Shown: positions 1-12,386, counted from the first letter of the stretch. The stretch is 64,000 nt of DNA from Albifimbria verrucaria (GCA_020081605.1 JAHREC010000062.1:4211758-4275757), one strand, 5' to 3'. The notes: generated by a model not told the origin, from the sequence alone. Made by a program: numbers and translations.

Positions 1-976
1 CGAATAATCCCATTCTGAGAGCTACCAGTGTCTGAAGTCTTTCGAGCCTCTCGTTGTTTATAGACCAAAATGACGCCTATGATAGCCACAATGAGAGATG
101 GTATCCCGACAGCAATGCCTATTATCTCATCTGTGCCAAAGCTGGATTTACCGCTATTTCCAGATGAATCCGCAGGTGGGTCTTTTGGGTTGAATACAAT
201 GAATGTCGTAGTTGTCGACGTACTAGACGATGATTTAGGCGGAACGGAAGAGTGGCGCTCCTGGGACGTTACTGAGGCTGTCGTCGGCTCGGACGTAGAC
301 GATGAATCTCGGTCGCTATTCATTGTTGTCGCAGCTGTCAAGCTCTCTGAAGTAGGAATCGGATCGGAAGACGAAATGGTGCTACTACTCTCTAAAAGGG
401 CAAGCCTGTATTAGCCAACCTGATCGGAATGCACACGCACTCAACAAATTGAAACATGCAAGAAACACGAGATTCTACAACGACTACTCACAGATCCTCC
501 AGACCTCTTCACGGCATCTGTGACCTCCGATGTGAGGAGAGCAGTGACTGTGACAGTAAAAGTAGCGCACGCACTTGCCGATGGTTCACCTGCTGTGACT
601 GGAGCCATGACTTTTGTGTATCCCTCTCCGAGCAGTAAGCCATGACTGTGTCATTAGCAATCTTCGCATCGCTGTAGTCCTTGCATAATTCGACTCCGCA
701 AGAGTATGCAGTCTTGAGAGCCGTGAACAGGTGACTCGGGCTGCAGAGACACTCGTTCGTCTTACAACCCGAGATGGTTTTGGCGCTGTGACGGCTACAT
801 CCCCAGCCTTCACAATTGAGACAAGTTCGGACGCATTCAGCAAAATTCTCCCAACCTGGAGCGGTTGAAAAATCAATAGTGTTTGGGTCTATCGATTGGG
901 CTAGGACTTGCACTCTTATGACAGAGAGCAACAGGATCGTTCCGCATGCCAAATTTGCAAGGAAAGGATTCTTCAT
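1..976 (-). CDS. Cys-rich, Ser/Thr-stalked single-pass membrane protein (partial)
   Basis: Role unknown; likely a cell-surface protein. I start it at the ATG at 976 because it begins a clear signal peptide (MKNPFLANLACGTILLLSV), while the longer upstream frame is not signal-like. A Cys-rich domain follows (about residues 30-110, at least ten Cys, with a CLC pair), loosely like CFEM-type extracellular domains but not a clean CFEM. The reading frame breaks at a CCC run (622-624, + strand), where one base seems missing. After a probable intron (donor GTGAGT near 510, acceptor near 405) comes a long Ser/Thr-rich stalk and a hydrophobic segment (about 165-65: GIAVGIPSLIVAIIGVILV) followed by a basic, cytosolic-looking YKQREARK stretch. 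The gene continues off the left edge. The phase across the intron does not fit perfectly, so exon limits there are tentative. Confidence 0.6.
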
Positions 977-1144
977 CTTCGTTGCGCGATGTTTGGAGAG
1001 TACAAGAGTGTGTTCAAGTTTGAGGAGGGTCCAATATGATACCGTTTGTCTGCCTAGAGCAATGGGCTCACAAATAGTGTCTTCCCTGCCAAGCTTTGAG
1101 TATCGAGTAGCGCAGGACACTCGACCAGGTTTATGCATGAACAA

Positions 1145-1584
1145 GCATTGGTAGCCTGTCGCTATCAGCCAACAGGTCAGCCCGAGTTTACGAAGAGCAT
1201 GCGTATTGGTCCGTCATTGTGCATTTGTTGGAGGCGTGACTAGTTGTCCCAGCTACGCCTCGTTTCCAAACAGATTACAACTCAGCCGCACTTGGCTGAG
1301 CCTAAGTACCTTCAAACAATAAAACACCAGCTTGTGACTTCGAGTTTATATCAGCGATGCTCAGGTCCTAGGGCCACGTGTGGAGAGGTTGGGATTTTAA
1401 CGATGACGAGTCCGAATGGCCAATACATTGTGCGTACAAGGCGAAGCACTGCCTTTTATACTAGCTCCTCAATGTAACGTAGTTTACGATAGTTTTTTAT
1501 TAGATATTTTTAGAATTATCTATTCATATAGAGTGTTATTGCTTTTGCTTGGAATAAATTCAAGAATATTTAAATTCAATTAGG
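1145..1584. other. Intergenic, promoter of the Cys-rich gene
   Basis: No convincing gene. An AT-rich stretch at about 1480-1570 lies next to the stop of the F-box gene. Small open frames here have no recognisable domain. Confidence 0.5.
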
Positions 1585-2565
1585 CTACGATTCCACCTGG
1601 CTCTTGTTATGCACCTCCCACGGCCCAGTACCTGGTACCAGCAAATTCAGACTTCCTGTCAATGCGTTGAAGTAAAATCTGTGAAACGAGAGCTCCTGGT
1701 AAGAGATAACTCCGACGACTTTGGGGTTTCTGAGGCGTGGGACAATGTGTTTAACTCGAGATCGAATGTATATCTGAAGTAGTCCCACCACAGGCGTTTT
1801 GCAGTGACTCACGACGACGGCACGACTGGGGCCTTTGTGGCCGTCACCGAGCCCGAGGCTTATAATGAGTTCTTCCAAATCCAATAAGGAATCGCCGGGC
1901 GGCAGCTGTAGAAGTTGCTCGCATATGGTTGCCATGCGGTAGCGAAGACGCTTGAGTCTCGGCAAGAGTGAGTTTATAACGGTACAGATATGAACCTGGG
2001 AGTCCTCTCCTTCTCGTGCATCATTTGGTAGGTAGCCTATATCCAGTTCTAGAGAGGTGATGTGGCTGAGCGATAAGAAACTTGCCAGCGACGGAGTGTG
2101 GACAAAGGGCATGAAAGAAGATGGAGCAAAGTATAAAGTCTCGGCATGGGCGCTGATGCTGAACGAACGCAAGGCAATGGAGCCTTTCAGTGTCTCAGTT
2201 AGACCGGAGAAGGCTTTGTGTATATCCGCGACCTTTGCCTTCAACAGGTTCCAATACTCGTCGTCCAAATAGTCTGGGCTAGGGCGAGCGATTGGAAACA
2301 GCCAGTCATCAATCGAAGGGACCCATATGTTGATGGACTTAGTACATCTTCGAACGTCTGCTGTAGCATCCTGACCTTGCGTAAAGAGGTGAAATGTCGG
2401 TAAAGACAGCAACGACAAGCGGATGTGCTGACAGAGAATTTGCCGCGCGAGAGAATACCATCGCTGAGAGACTGACAAACGACCTATGTCCTGTGTGAAG
2501 AACTCTGGACCCAGATAACTGAAAACTTGGAGCAAAATCTCCGTGGAAAGATGTAGCAGCTCCAT
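1585..2565 (-). CDS. F-box domain protein
   Basis: A single-exon 326-residue protein with no frame break. The N-terminus (about residues 3-45, LHLSTEILLQVFSYLGPEFF) is an F-box-like segment, which in this family binds Skp1 so that the rest of the protein can present a substrate to an SCF ubiquitin ligase. The remainder is Leu-rich without a regular repeat I can define, as is common in the expanded fungal F-box families. The substrate cannot be inferred. The gene lies between the Cys-rich surface protein and a terpene cyclase, with no sign of co-regulation. Confidence 0.7.
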   Translation of the reverse strand: MELLHLSTEILLQVFSYLGPEFFTQDIGRLSVSQRWYSLARQILCQHIRLSLLSLPTFHLFTQGQDATADVRRCTKSINIWVPSIDDWLFPIARPSPDYLDDEYWNLLKAKVADIHKAFSGLTETLKGSIALRSFSISAHAETLYFAPSSFMPFVHTPSLASFLSLSHITSLELDIGYLPNDAREGEDSQVHICTVINSLLPRLKRLRYRMATICEQLLQLPPGDSLLDLEELIISLGLGDGHKGPSRAVVVSHCKTPVVGLLQIYIRSRVKHIVPRLRNPKVVGVISYQELSFHRFYFNALTGSLNLLVPGTGPWEVHNKSQVES

Positions 2566-3383
2566 GTAGGGCTGGTTCTTAGACCTCTATAGGGCTATGA
2601 TAAGAAATGGAATGGCCAGAGCGAGAATGAGGGCCACCGCCGCCGATCCGTGTCTCATTGATTAGACTTGTGGGACGTGGATTTCAACCAATTGAATTGG
2701 GGAAACCGGAGTGACATTAACCCTCTAGCAAATTTCCTGATGATGAAAGTCCCTACATTAAGGCTTTTACAAATAGCTACCTACTTGGCAGTCCGACAGC
2801 TCCACATCATTGACGCACTTGTCTTAAGACCTTTGGTGTCCTAACTGCGGCCCAGTTCGGCCATTGAGGCTATCGTCGTCTATTTGTTTAATGGACAGGC
2901 ATAAACTGACCCGGCCGTGTCTGTCTCCCTTCCCCGCCGCCGTCGCCATCGCCATCGCAACAGTGTTGTCACGGCCCCTTGACTGTCAATTGGGGCGCCA
3001 TGTTGATGATGTTAGAACAGGCTGAACCGGGCTATGAAGAACCAGCTGTGGGGTGGCGTTTTGTGGGTGAGACAGTGGGTGAGACAAATGACACATAACA
3101 TTGAGATCAAATCTATTGAAGTTACACAATAAATACAATATGTCTTAGAATTCATGGCGCCTTGATTACACAAAGGTAACGGTTAACCCCTCACTATTAC
3201 GCAGGTCCCTAATAAAGATACAAGCTCAAAGTACTTGCTTAATCCGAATCCTTCAAGTTGCAGGGACGGCCATCCAGAGGACAAGAAATTCCCGCCCTAT
3301 ATATTCTTCCCTATGTCCCTCAGAAGAAGCGGCCAAATCTGTTCTCTTCGCTCGAGCCAAAGTCAAGGAAGTATTCCAGCACC
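2566..3383. other. Intergenic, divergent promoter of F-box and terpene cyclase genes
   Basis: No gene seen. A C-rich pyrimidine tract with short CCGCCG/CCATCG repeats lies at about 2925-2960. An upstream in-frame ATG at 3258 would lengthen the terpene cyclase by 42 residues of unconvincing sequence. Confidence 0.5.
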
Positions 3384-4725
3384 ATGACAGCCAGGAACGA
3401 AACCATCGAATGGTTAAAGGAGCTACGTGCTTTAGACGCGACTTGCCTCCAAACCATCTCTGAGCAAAACAAGCGTCTGGTCTTAGACGCAGTGGGGAAA
3501 TATGCTTTCACCTAAAGCAGGACCTTGGAGTGACTTGGAAAGCACATCCGACAGATGATCGCCTGCGAGCCTTGACTGTCGATTGGATCACGACTGGCTT
3601 GGACTGTGAGAACGAGCTTATCAATATGCAATTCCTCCTTTGTGTTGACGTCGCTGTTACTTACATAGAGAGGATCTACGAAGGCCTTGATATGGAATTG
3701 AGGATTCTCCTAGTCAAATACATTGCAACCGCCATCTATCTGGACGACTTGATCGATAAGGACGCTGATATAGCAGCAGAAGCCGAAACCTTCCTCCTTC
3801 AAAGCTTTGATTCCAAGATTTCAGCATTTCCATTTCTGAGACAGTACAGGCAGGCAGCTTTGGATCTTGCAAAGCACATACCTGACCCTCTTGCGGGTAG
3901 TATGCTTTTACATTCATGCACGAGTTTTATTGAAGGTTGTGTACTAGAATATCGCAACAATCAATTAGGCGGCACTTTGTCATCTATCAGAGATGCCACA
4001 ACCGAATCTAAGCAAGATGCTACCGAGAGAGACTTTGCGAGCCGTGGTTTTGAAGTTTCGCTACCTTTGGATGCCGACTTTGGGGAAGCGGATGCCATCC
4101 AGTTCCACCGCTCTGGCCCACCTGGCTGCGTGAAAAGTCGGGTATATGCGAGGCTTTCGCCATTCCGAGCTTCTGTGCACCGGGTGGTATTGACTTGCCC
4201 ATCCGGCTCTGGGTAGCAGCCCTGCCTGAGATGAGGGGTTTTATTAATCACGTCAACGATATACTTTCATTCTCCAAGGAACTTCTCGAAGGAGATTCCG
4301 CATCCTACATCGCAGTCGTCACTAAGGAGCATAGGGCAATTGGCATGCCTGGTACGGCACAAGATGGTGGTTGGTGTCTTCGCGATACGTTCTCTGAGGT
4401 CTATACCAAGGTCTTATCTGCAGCAAGCCGCATTAACCGCCTCCTCCGACCTTTGCCAGAGATTCGCTATAATCCTGATGGGAGCCGACGGGAGATTTCA
4501 GAGCTTGTCACTTTATTGCAGGCAGATGGCTTGGATAATGCAGAAAAGGAGGAATTAATGAAGGCCCTCTGTATCTCTCTATGGGAGACACACAAGAACG
4601 GATTTGTTTGCTATCATTTTCAGACCCGCCGCTATCGCACATACCAGCTTTTTGAGTGGGTGGCTGAAATGGTAGGAGAAGAACCACCGGGCTCAGATTG
4701 GTTGATTTCACAACTGACAAGATAA
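3384..4725 (+). CDS. Terpene cyclase, trichodiene synthase family
   Basis: Predicted class I sesquiterpene cyclase acting on farnesyl diphosphate. The fold is all-helical, with two Mg-binding motifs visible: an aspartate-rich motif DDLIDKD at about residue 122 and an NSE-type motif NDILSFSKE at about residue 295. Their spacing and surrounding sequence resemble trichodiene synthase and longiborneol synthase (CLM1-type) rather than aristolochene or pentalenene-type cyclases. The product cannot be predicted. The frame breaks twice, near 3511-3515 and near 4109-4116, each as if one base were missing; repaired length is about 447 residues, longer than typical trichodiene synthases, so an unrecognised intron around 3970-4060 is possible. 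No P450 or other tailoring gene is adjacent, so it is an isolated cyclase. The start at 3384 is preferred for its compact N-terminus; 3258 is the alternative. Confidence 0.72.
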
Positions 4726-5010
4726 GGGTGATGCTAATGACTGTGGGATATCAGTACGTTTGGGTGTGTGTTGGTGGAATTTGAATGAAAAATAAGTGAG
4801 CTGGTATCAGTTTACGTAGTTGGTTGCTTATAATATGGAGACGCCGCAGAAGAAGATATAAAATAGGTTTAGGTCGGATGCTAGCTATAACATAATGAAG
4901 TTGTACCCAAATCTCTAGCCTTACAACGAGAGGATATCTTAAGAGGCTATAAATGTTCCTTTCACTACAGGAAGTATATAGAGTATTTCAATTTGAGTTG
5001 TGCACATCCT

Positions 5011-5250
5011 GCCGCCGCGGACTACAACAAAGGCATGACTCTTGTCTACCAGTTTGGGCACTGGTTCGGCTTGTTCTACACCTTTCAAGATGACGGCGGA
5101 GGAACAACGCCTTTAATGGGGCTGACATGATTCCGGATAACTCCGCATCAGAGCACGAGGCTCAGGGATCACCCAGTTTGCGCAAAAATTGCCCTTACCA
5201 ACCAGGAAATAGTCCTATTCATAATTTTCTGGACACATCTTACAAGCAGA
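5011..5250 (+). pseudogene. Decayed M43-type metalloprotease fragment
   Basis: Two conceptual segments in different frames match the C-terminal half of the M43 protease encoded just downstream on the other strand. The first (about 5020-5095) carries the equivalent of the zinc motif, but reads YQFGHWFGLFYTF where the functional copy has [13 protein letters not shown], so the first zinc His, the catalytic Glu and the third His are replaced. The second (about 5111-5250) matches the region after the motif, with conserved NCP, SPIHNF and following spacing. There is no start, no signal peptide and no intact frame. This is a relic of a paralogue, most likely an inverted duplicate. Confidence 0.72.
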
Positions 5251-5694
5251 TTTTCAACATCCGTCATGTGTTTCAGAAAATTTGTACCTAACAACAGCAA
5301 CTAATGCAGTAAATGTTTATTCAAATTTACCAAGGGCCGAGCGGCTTCAATGCACAAGTCTTGGAATACATTTCGTGGACGGCGGAGTTAGGATTATGGT
5401 CCAATTGATAGGCGACCTCCGGTAGTAACTTACATCTAGATATTACCTTTCCGCCTTGTCTAAATTCACGGTCACAAAATTATAATGCTGGAGCGCAGTG
5501 ATGGCCATGATCGAACTGCGGCAGATTTTTAGGAAACCTGACTTGACATAATATTCACTGAGTTCGTTGCACGGTTTAACTCTGTAAAATCATCATCTTA
5601 TCATCTATTCAAGCCAAATCACACCACGCTATGCCCTATCTACAGATCGCCAATATATACCGGTGAAGAAATTTCTTGACTGCATGTCGAATAT
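5251..5694. other. Intergenic, 3' side of the M43 protease gene
   Basis: Moderately AT-rich, without a convincing open frame. It may contain further undetectable decay of the relic protease copy. Confidence 0.4.
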
Positions 5695-6655
5695 TTACAG
5701 GCGGAAGGTTTGCCAAGAGCTGTGCATGCGGGCCTCCTGGCCAGCGGTGAACTCCTCGTAGCAAGCACTAAGTCTCAAAGTTAGCATCTCAGCTCAAACA
5801 TCTAGGATCTAACAGGTCAACTTACTCGTCGGAGTAATCCATGTAGTTGTGGATGGGGTCGAGGCCAGCCTGCTTCGGGCAGCTGTCGCGGCTCGTGGGG
5901 CAGCCAGAGGTAGCACTGGCTTGAGCAGGGTGTCGGCAACAAGATCACCACCGTTGCAGCCATCCTGGAAAGTGTGGTACAGATCAAACCAATGGCCGAC
6001 CTCGTGAACGAGGGTGCCGCCCAGGTTGTAAGGAGCCTCCTTGCCACCAGGGACAGTCTCAGCGACGACAACGCATCCATCACGGATGAAGGTGGAGCTG
6101 TTGGGAGCAACACCGGGCTCAGGGAAGAAGCAGTAACCAAGAGCCTCATCTCCGTCCAGCTTGGCGACATCGACGAAGTAAGCGTTGAGGGTCTTGTAGT
6201 CGCCCTTTCGCAGCTTGGTCTTCATGGCGATTTCGCCATTGCCAGCGGCCCAGCTGCTGTTGACAGTGAAGTCGGTGCCAACAAGCTTGAAGGTAACGCC
6301 GTGGGGGCTGTAAGCCTTGTTCAGGAACTGCAACTGCTTCTGCAGCTTGTCATCCTGATTTGAAGGATTAGTGTTTATACAATACTTCAAGAATAACTAG
6401 ACTTACGGTGATGAACTTGGTCTTGGCAGAGGACACAACGTGGAAGTATGCGTCCACAACAATAGGAGCTCGGCGAACGTGAGGACCCAGCTTAGCCCTG
6501 AGGCTCTCAATCTCAACCAGGATCTTTGTATCCTCGATGTGCTGCTCAGAAGGGTGAGGGATAGCACAACGGGGTGTACCCTCAGCCGCGACAGGCAGGT
6601 TCTGGGCCACAACGGCACCAGCGAGCAGGAAAGCGGTCAAAGCCTTGGAGAACAT
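5695..6655 (-). CDS. Secreted M43B (pappalysin-like) zinc metalloprotease
   Basis: Extracellular metalloprotease, about 283 residues in the repaired model. It begins with a signal peptide ([18 protein letters not shown]), then a short pro-region, then the catalytic domain with the metzincin signature [11 protein letters not shown] (HExxHxxxxxH) at about residue 195, and the downstream HNYMDYSDD turn containing the Met of the Met-turn. Three exons fit: introns at 6355-6406 and 5768-5825, with the last short exon ending in HSSWQTFRL and a stop at 5695. The frame breaks once at a GGG run (5928-5930, + strand). Family members such as Coccidioides Mep1 and other fungal M43B enzymes digest host or environmental proteins. 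A broken inverted relative lies about 450 bp away. Confidence 0.88.
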
Positions 6656-9600
6656 GTCTGCAACAGCTGGTTGGATATAAATGCCTGAGAAGTTGATGGA
6701 AGGGAGACTGAAGCAAAGGAGTGCGTGATGAAGCCTGGTGGTAGAGGAGTATTCAAGAAGACGGCATTACAACTCATTTTATATATCCCATTAAGTGCCT
6801 TCTCACTTACACAGTGGTCTTCGTTTTGGATCCACTTGAGCCTTCATCTGTTGTTGTGGTCTTGACAATAGCCTCTTGCCTAAGTTGTCTTAGCAGTTAT
6901 AGCTTTGCTGGGATCCTAACCGGCATCGCCTTGCTCCACCAACATCATCAACTGCCTGATCGGTATGGATTCCGGTCTCTTCTTACTTTGCGGATCTTGA
7001 TCGGAATTATGTTCGTATTCAGCGCCAGTGCAAGAACATTGCTTTCTAGTCTTCGGAACATTGCCGCGTATCTGCTGGTGGTTGACTAAACAACGAAACT
7101 ACAAGCTAGCTATTGATTGGATTTGATATGTTATCATATTGTCTTCTTTTCGTTTCCGCAAGATATCTATAGATTGTGCAAACGTTCAACAAAGAAAATT
7201 AAGCAGCCATTTGCAATTGGTTGAGACGATAACTATTTGCAGAGTCATTCTTCATTCTGCAAACCAGAGCAGCAGAGGTCCAGGCTGGTTCCGGCCCACT
7301 GGGACCCGCTGTGCCTTTTGTCGTAAAGATCAAGCATTCATTCTTCAGGGGTTTGGCGCATTTCCCTCAGATCGTCCCACAGGATCAACAGTGGGGTTAC
7401 CTGGACTGCCGCGCTGCGATTCACCGCCAACAATTGGCGCACGAGTAGCATGCACATGATTGCTGAAAGAACGACCTGCTAGGATAGGATAGATTACTTT
7501 GGGCTCGAATTAATCCTGACCGAGCGCAGCCCCGTCCCGTTTACGGCTCCCGTTTTGGTGACCTGCCCCATGTGGCTAGACGTCGGCCTCAGTCAGAGCG
7601 GATAATAGGAGAAAGTGGATGATAGCCGCCGACGCCGATTCCGGAGCCACATTGAATGATCTGATCAAGCCTTGATTAAGCTTGAAATGGCGAGGAGATT
7701 CTATTTGATTGGGTAGGTGCCCAGACAGCCTGGGGAAGGGGTTACAGCAATCGGCTTCGCATACAAGTCGGCTGTCAGATCTACCTTGGCTGCTTGAGCT
7801 CCGTCTTGGCATGCAACATTGTCCTTCTTCAATGCCGACAAGCCGATCTCGTGTCACCTGAATGCGTTTAATGCATAGCCCATGATATGACTCCGCCAAC
7901 GAGTTCAACGTGGTAGCACTGGGAGACGTCTCTGTTAGCCTCGGCTTGGGAGAGGATTCTCTGGTCAAGGCACTACAGCAGGCGATTGTGTCAAGCTAAT
8001 ATTCGGTGTTGAGCGGACACTAATTGTGCTTAGGCCTAGAGGATCATCGGTATCTCCAATAAGACTGTCGGTGACCTTAATTAAGCATTCCGACTGAAAC
8101 AGGACGCCCCATCGTTACTCATACGCGTTGGTAAGCCTGGCCCACTTCTTTCGCGTGTTCATCAAGAAGGATATCCCCACGTGTATGCCCGAATACAGCA
8201 GGAGAATACGGGCCTGATTAGTAGAAAATCCCCAAACAGATGACCGAAGTAAGCTTGATATGAGCTTATTAAAGATAATGAATAACATATTTTCTATAAA
8301 CAGCAATGTAATGGGCAAAGAACGAAAGCTGAGGCTCACGTGTATTCTACCTACCCTGGACTAGTTTTGCTTTGTTGCTGGGCAATGGAGCATGAAGACT
8401 GTGGACTGCCTGATCTTCTTCTTCGAATTCGTTGATCTTCTCAAGTTGTTCTCTAAATGCTAGTTTCCCGTGTCTAAGAAGTCGTAGTATTTAGTGACTT
8501 TACCACAATCTACCTAGCATATCTAACATCCAAAGAACAACTTCAAATTTCTTCATGTACAATGTATTAACCAAGCTGTTGCGGATTCACTATGTGGATC
8601 TGCCCCTCGCACATTCAATCACATGTATTTAAACTGTTAAATATCCTAAAATCGTCAAAAGGCTTGTCGCGACAAAAGCCAGAGTCGGTCTCGGCTGCCT
8701 CGAGGCAGAGCCTTTGCTCTAGTCTCCACAGGAAGAAAATCGCTCTAGTTTTGCATTGTCCATAACCGTGTTTATTCAAAGAGAAATCGTGACCCTTATT
8801 TAATATAAGGCCTCTGATCTAGGCTACAAGTTAGAACAGGCGCAGGAGGTATTCTGGATATCTAATGGAATCAGACCATGAAGAGAGAAATGCACTTCCA
8901 ACCAGTCCCCGTATGAGAATCACCACTGCTACTCGGAGCCTCGTATACAATAGAGTGCTATCACGCCGGATTAGCCATATCGAACTGTGATGCCACCTTT
9001 GGGAAGCAGTATCACTAAGACTATTGACCGGAGCCATACGAGGCATTCTTTCGCTATCGTGAGGGTCAGAATATTGTCCGTCGACTATGTAACAAGAGGA
9101 TAACAGAAGAAAATTGTAAATTGAAAAATATAATTCATTATGTCACAAAGTTTACGCAAATTAGAACTGGTGTCAAGTTACTTGCTAATTTTGTTTGAGT
9201 TATGTCGAATATGAGATAAAGAAGGTGGAGCTGTTTAAGCAGATTTGTTCCGCTAGTTATTCCAGATGTTACTATTCCTTGACTTTAGTACCGGTCTTGT
9301 AATAAACTGGCGCGGAAGTAATGATTAATTTCTAAATTGAAGTATTTTCAAGCCTGTTGATCCAATAGATCCAGTATGAAACAGCAAAAACCATTCCCAT
9401 TAGCATATTGTCCTTCATATCGAAAAGCTACATATACGGTTCGAAGCAATAGTTCGGCTGTGGTATAGGATTGGACTTGCTGCCCGGATACTTCATGTAT
9501 ATACTCAAAAGACAATGATTCTAGAGCCTTGCCATACCACTGTTGCCTGTGCGGAAATCCAATAAGGCTGCAGGGTGTGGGGAACTAGAGCACTACGTTT

Positions 9601-9860
9601 TTCCAGCCTGATATTCTTGCCGCCCACAGTAGACAATGGCAACTAATCGAGCTTGTGCGCCAACAGCATCAGCTTGTCTAGCAATAAGAAAAGAATGCTC
9701 CAGTTGACTGGATTGGTGGACGCTGCCCTCTGCGCTAACAGCCGCCTACTGTCTCAGCTATTCAGCCGCACTTGCTGCCATCCTTGCTTATGATCATCAT
9801 GAACCTTCTCTGCCAAAGGTGTCGTATGTATGGCTCAGTAAATATCTAAAAAATTCAGCC
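6656..9860. other. 3.2-kb gene-poor interval
   Basis: I find no gene I can support. Open frames at 6814-7089 (+), 7576-7968 (-) and 8115-8339 (-) lack recognisable domains. The right part (8400-9700) is AT-rich. The interval holds the promoters of the M43 protease and of the HET-domain gene. Confidence 0.5.
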
Positions 9861-12386
9861 ATGTTTTCCCGGGTTTTGTCTTCAGCGCTCAAAAGGCTCG
9901 CGGTCGACGATCCGGCCGACTCGGTGTTGCCGACTCTCTCATTCCCAGCACCTCGTCCTGCAGGCCCAGGGACTCAGCGACTGTGTGCACGATGCCTCAC
10001 ACTCCTCTTGAAGGTGATTATGGAGTTCGGCGACGGGGCGGGGTGCGAAAGCCTCGAGATGCCGCATTCTTCTTCCATGTCGCGTCTATCTCCATCAGGC
10101 GGCAGCGGTACGCCGTGCGTCGTTTGCACTAAGATTTTGCTGCTGTTCGATGGTATGAGGAGGCATCCTTCTTTCGAAGACAGCCTTCGAGACAGCCCTT
10201 TCCGAGAGTGGAGTTTGAGCTGGAAATTCGAGCCGCCGGGGCTTGCTTCATGGCACGAGTATTCTGCAGAGGCAGCGCGGGTCTCCCTGACGGCACGGCA
10301 CAAACGTGGTTACAACTGGGGCATAGGTGAGCCACTGGCAATTCCAGTGTGTACTCGGTCAATTAACCAAGCACTTAGGACATTTTATGCTTCACCCTGA
10401 TCCCAGTGCTTCTCTTCCCGGTGTTTCAGAACGCAAACTCAATGAATGTGATCTTCGCGTGATCCAGTCACTCGACGGGGTTACGGATGCAAACCAACCA
10501 GACAACGACTTCTCCTCGACATTTAGTAGCGGAAGCCGGTCCATGATCACCTCTTGGATCAAGGAATGCAGTACTAATCACGAAAAGTGTAAGCAACTGT
10601 TCCAGGAAAAAATTCTAGCCCATCTACGAGAACATTAGGATGGTTTCCAGACCGTCTTATTCGTATCAGCACCCCGAACGGATCGGAAGCCTCCGGCAAC
10701 AGTGCTCGTATCGTGCTGAAATCCGACATAGTCGATTTCCCACCGGCTATGGTCGAAGCTGGGGTCAAATACTTGTCCTTTTCTCACTGCTGGGGCCCTC
10801 CACCAAGTCCAGATGCTCCACTCGAGGGTCGCGCGGACACAGTGCTCACCCACAAAAACCTGGACCCCTGGAGAAAAGACTTACCGTTGAATCAGTTGCC
10901 CCAGGCCTTTCAAGATGCGGTCAAAGTTTGCAAGGCCTTAGACTACGATCACATATGGATCGACAGTCTATGCATCATCCAAAACAGTCCCGAGGACTGG
11001 CAAGAGCAGAGCGCCGTCATGGCTGATGTGTATAAGTTTGCTTGGCTTAACATTACGGCATTATCCACCAAGTCAGATTATGAAGGGTTCGTCAATGATC
11101 ACCGTGAACCTCGTGTAGTTTTAGGGTTCCGTGCCCGCTTCGCCTCCATCCTCGGCCGCCACTATGAACACACAATGAATCGCCGAGGTTGCCCTTGCCT
11201 CCTGCTCAAAGGAGAGGCAAAGCTGCTATGGGATTACCAGTCCGATCTTCCAGCCTTCGGCTCGTGCATGGCTCCCCTGCTATCGCGTGCGTGGGTGTAT
11301 CAAGAAACCAACCTAGCCCGACGCTCTCTCTCCTTTTCCACGCACAGCGTAAGCTTTGGGTGTGACGAGAGCCGCCATGGTGAGTATGCCAATTGGCCTG
11401 CGTCTGGGGTCGGAAAAAGTCGAACACGTCAACTGCTTCATTCCATATCAGACATGACTATGGAGTTAACGCAAAATGCCATAGCTCGAGGATCCCCATC
11501 AGCAGCCGAGATAAGTGAGGTGTCGCTCAGGCTGCTGAGGAGTTTTGATAGCACCTGGAGTACAGCTGTCGGAGCATATACAAGCTGCAAGCTGACGAAG
11601 TCCACGGATAGGCTGATGGCCATATCCTCTATCGTACGTGAGCTGGCCAACTCCAAGATCCTGCAAAAACGGTATCTTGCTGGTTTATGGGACGCACAAA
11701 TCCCGTTCCAGTTAATGTGGATGACAGTAGAGGGACGAAAGACCCCGTGGAAGGCGAGAGTAGGGCAGAAAGGCTATGTAGCTCCAAGCTGGAGCTGGGC
11801 AAGCATCGAAGCGTCGGTGAAGCCGGCAGACATGTTTTGGTATGGAGACCGGCTTAGAGCACTGGTAGACGTGCGCGCTGCAGATGTTTGCCTTACGTCC
11901 AAGTTTGCCTTTGGACCCGTTAAAGCCGGATGGCTCAGAATCTGGGGACGCCTAAGGAGGGTGTCGGCTGCTGACTACCGCTCGAGGAGCATGAGTCTCA
12001 TTGACGAACAGACTGGCGAGAAGTTGTGGTTTGCTACAGATACCATGGAGGGGTACGAAATGCTCAAATCGTACAATGGGTCAAGTAAGGTGCTTTGGGT
12101 GCCGCTTGTGCTCAACCTACACGGCGGAATGATAGAAGCCACGACTCTTGTCCTTACGGAGGTGTCGCCAGCAGAAGGGTTTGGTGGCGATGGCAGCTTT
12201 GTAAAGAGCGGTGAGAAAGTATATAGAAGACTTGGCACAGGCAACTTCGGCAGGATACCGAGTTTAATGCGTCAGGATAAGCTCTTGATGTCGCTAGGGA
12301 CATATCCGGAGTGTGAGAATACTGAAGAGATGGCACGTGGCTTTCAGAGGGATGAGACTGGGTTTCAGGAGTTTGTTCTGATTTGA
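9861..12386 (+). CDS. HET-domain (heterokaryon incompatibility) protein
   Basis: Predicted member of the fungal HET family, whose domain is related to TIR-like folds and can trigger non-self recognition cell death. About 824 residues. The N-terminal third has paired Cys motifs (CARC, CVVC) and the C..W..EC..NH..C segment often found before HET. The HET core starts around residue 290 with YLSFSHCWGP, followed by the LNQLPQAFQDAV segment and LDYDHIWIDSLCIIQN, which are the three usual conserved blocks; LSRAWVYQE follows further on. One intron fits (10327-10378). The frame breaks at an A6 run (10607-10612) where one base seems missing. The start at 9861 is chosen over an upstream ATG at 9819 because it gives the more compact N-terminus; this is uncertain. 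No STAND/NLR gene is visible beside it. Confidence 0.88.

Noticed and set aside
6814..7089. 91-residue hydrophobic open frame on the + strand
   Set aside because: It lies in the M43 protease promoter, has no family features, and its hydrophobicity is not arranged as a signal peptide or clear helices.
7576..7968. 130-residue open frame on the - strand
   Set aside because: No domain, no splice or start context; composition looks random.
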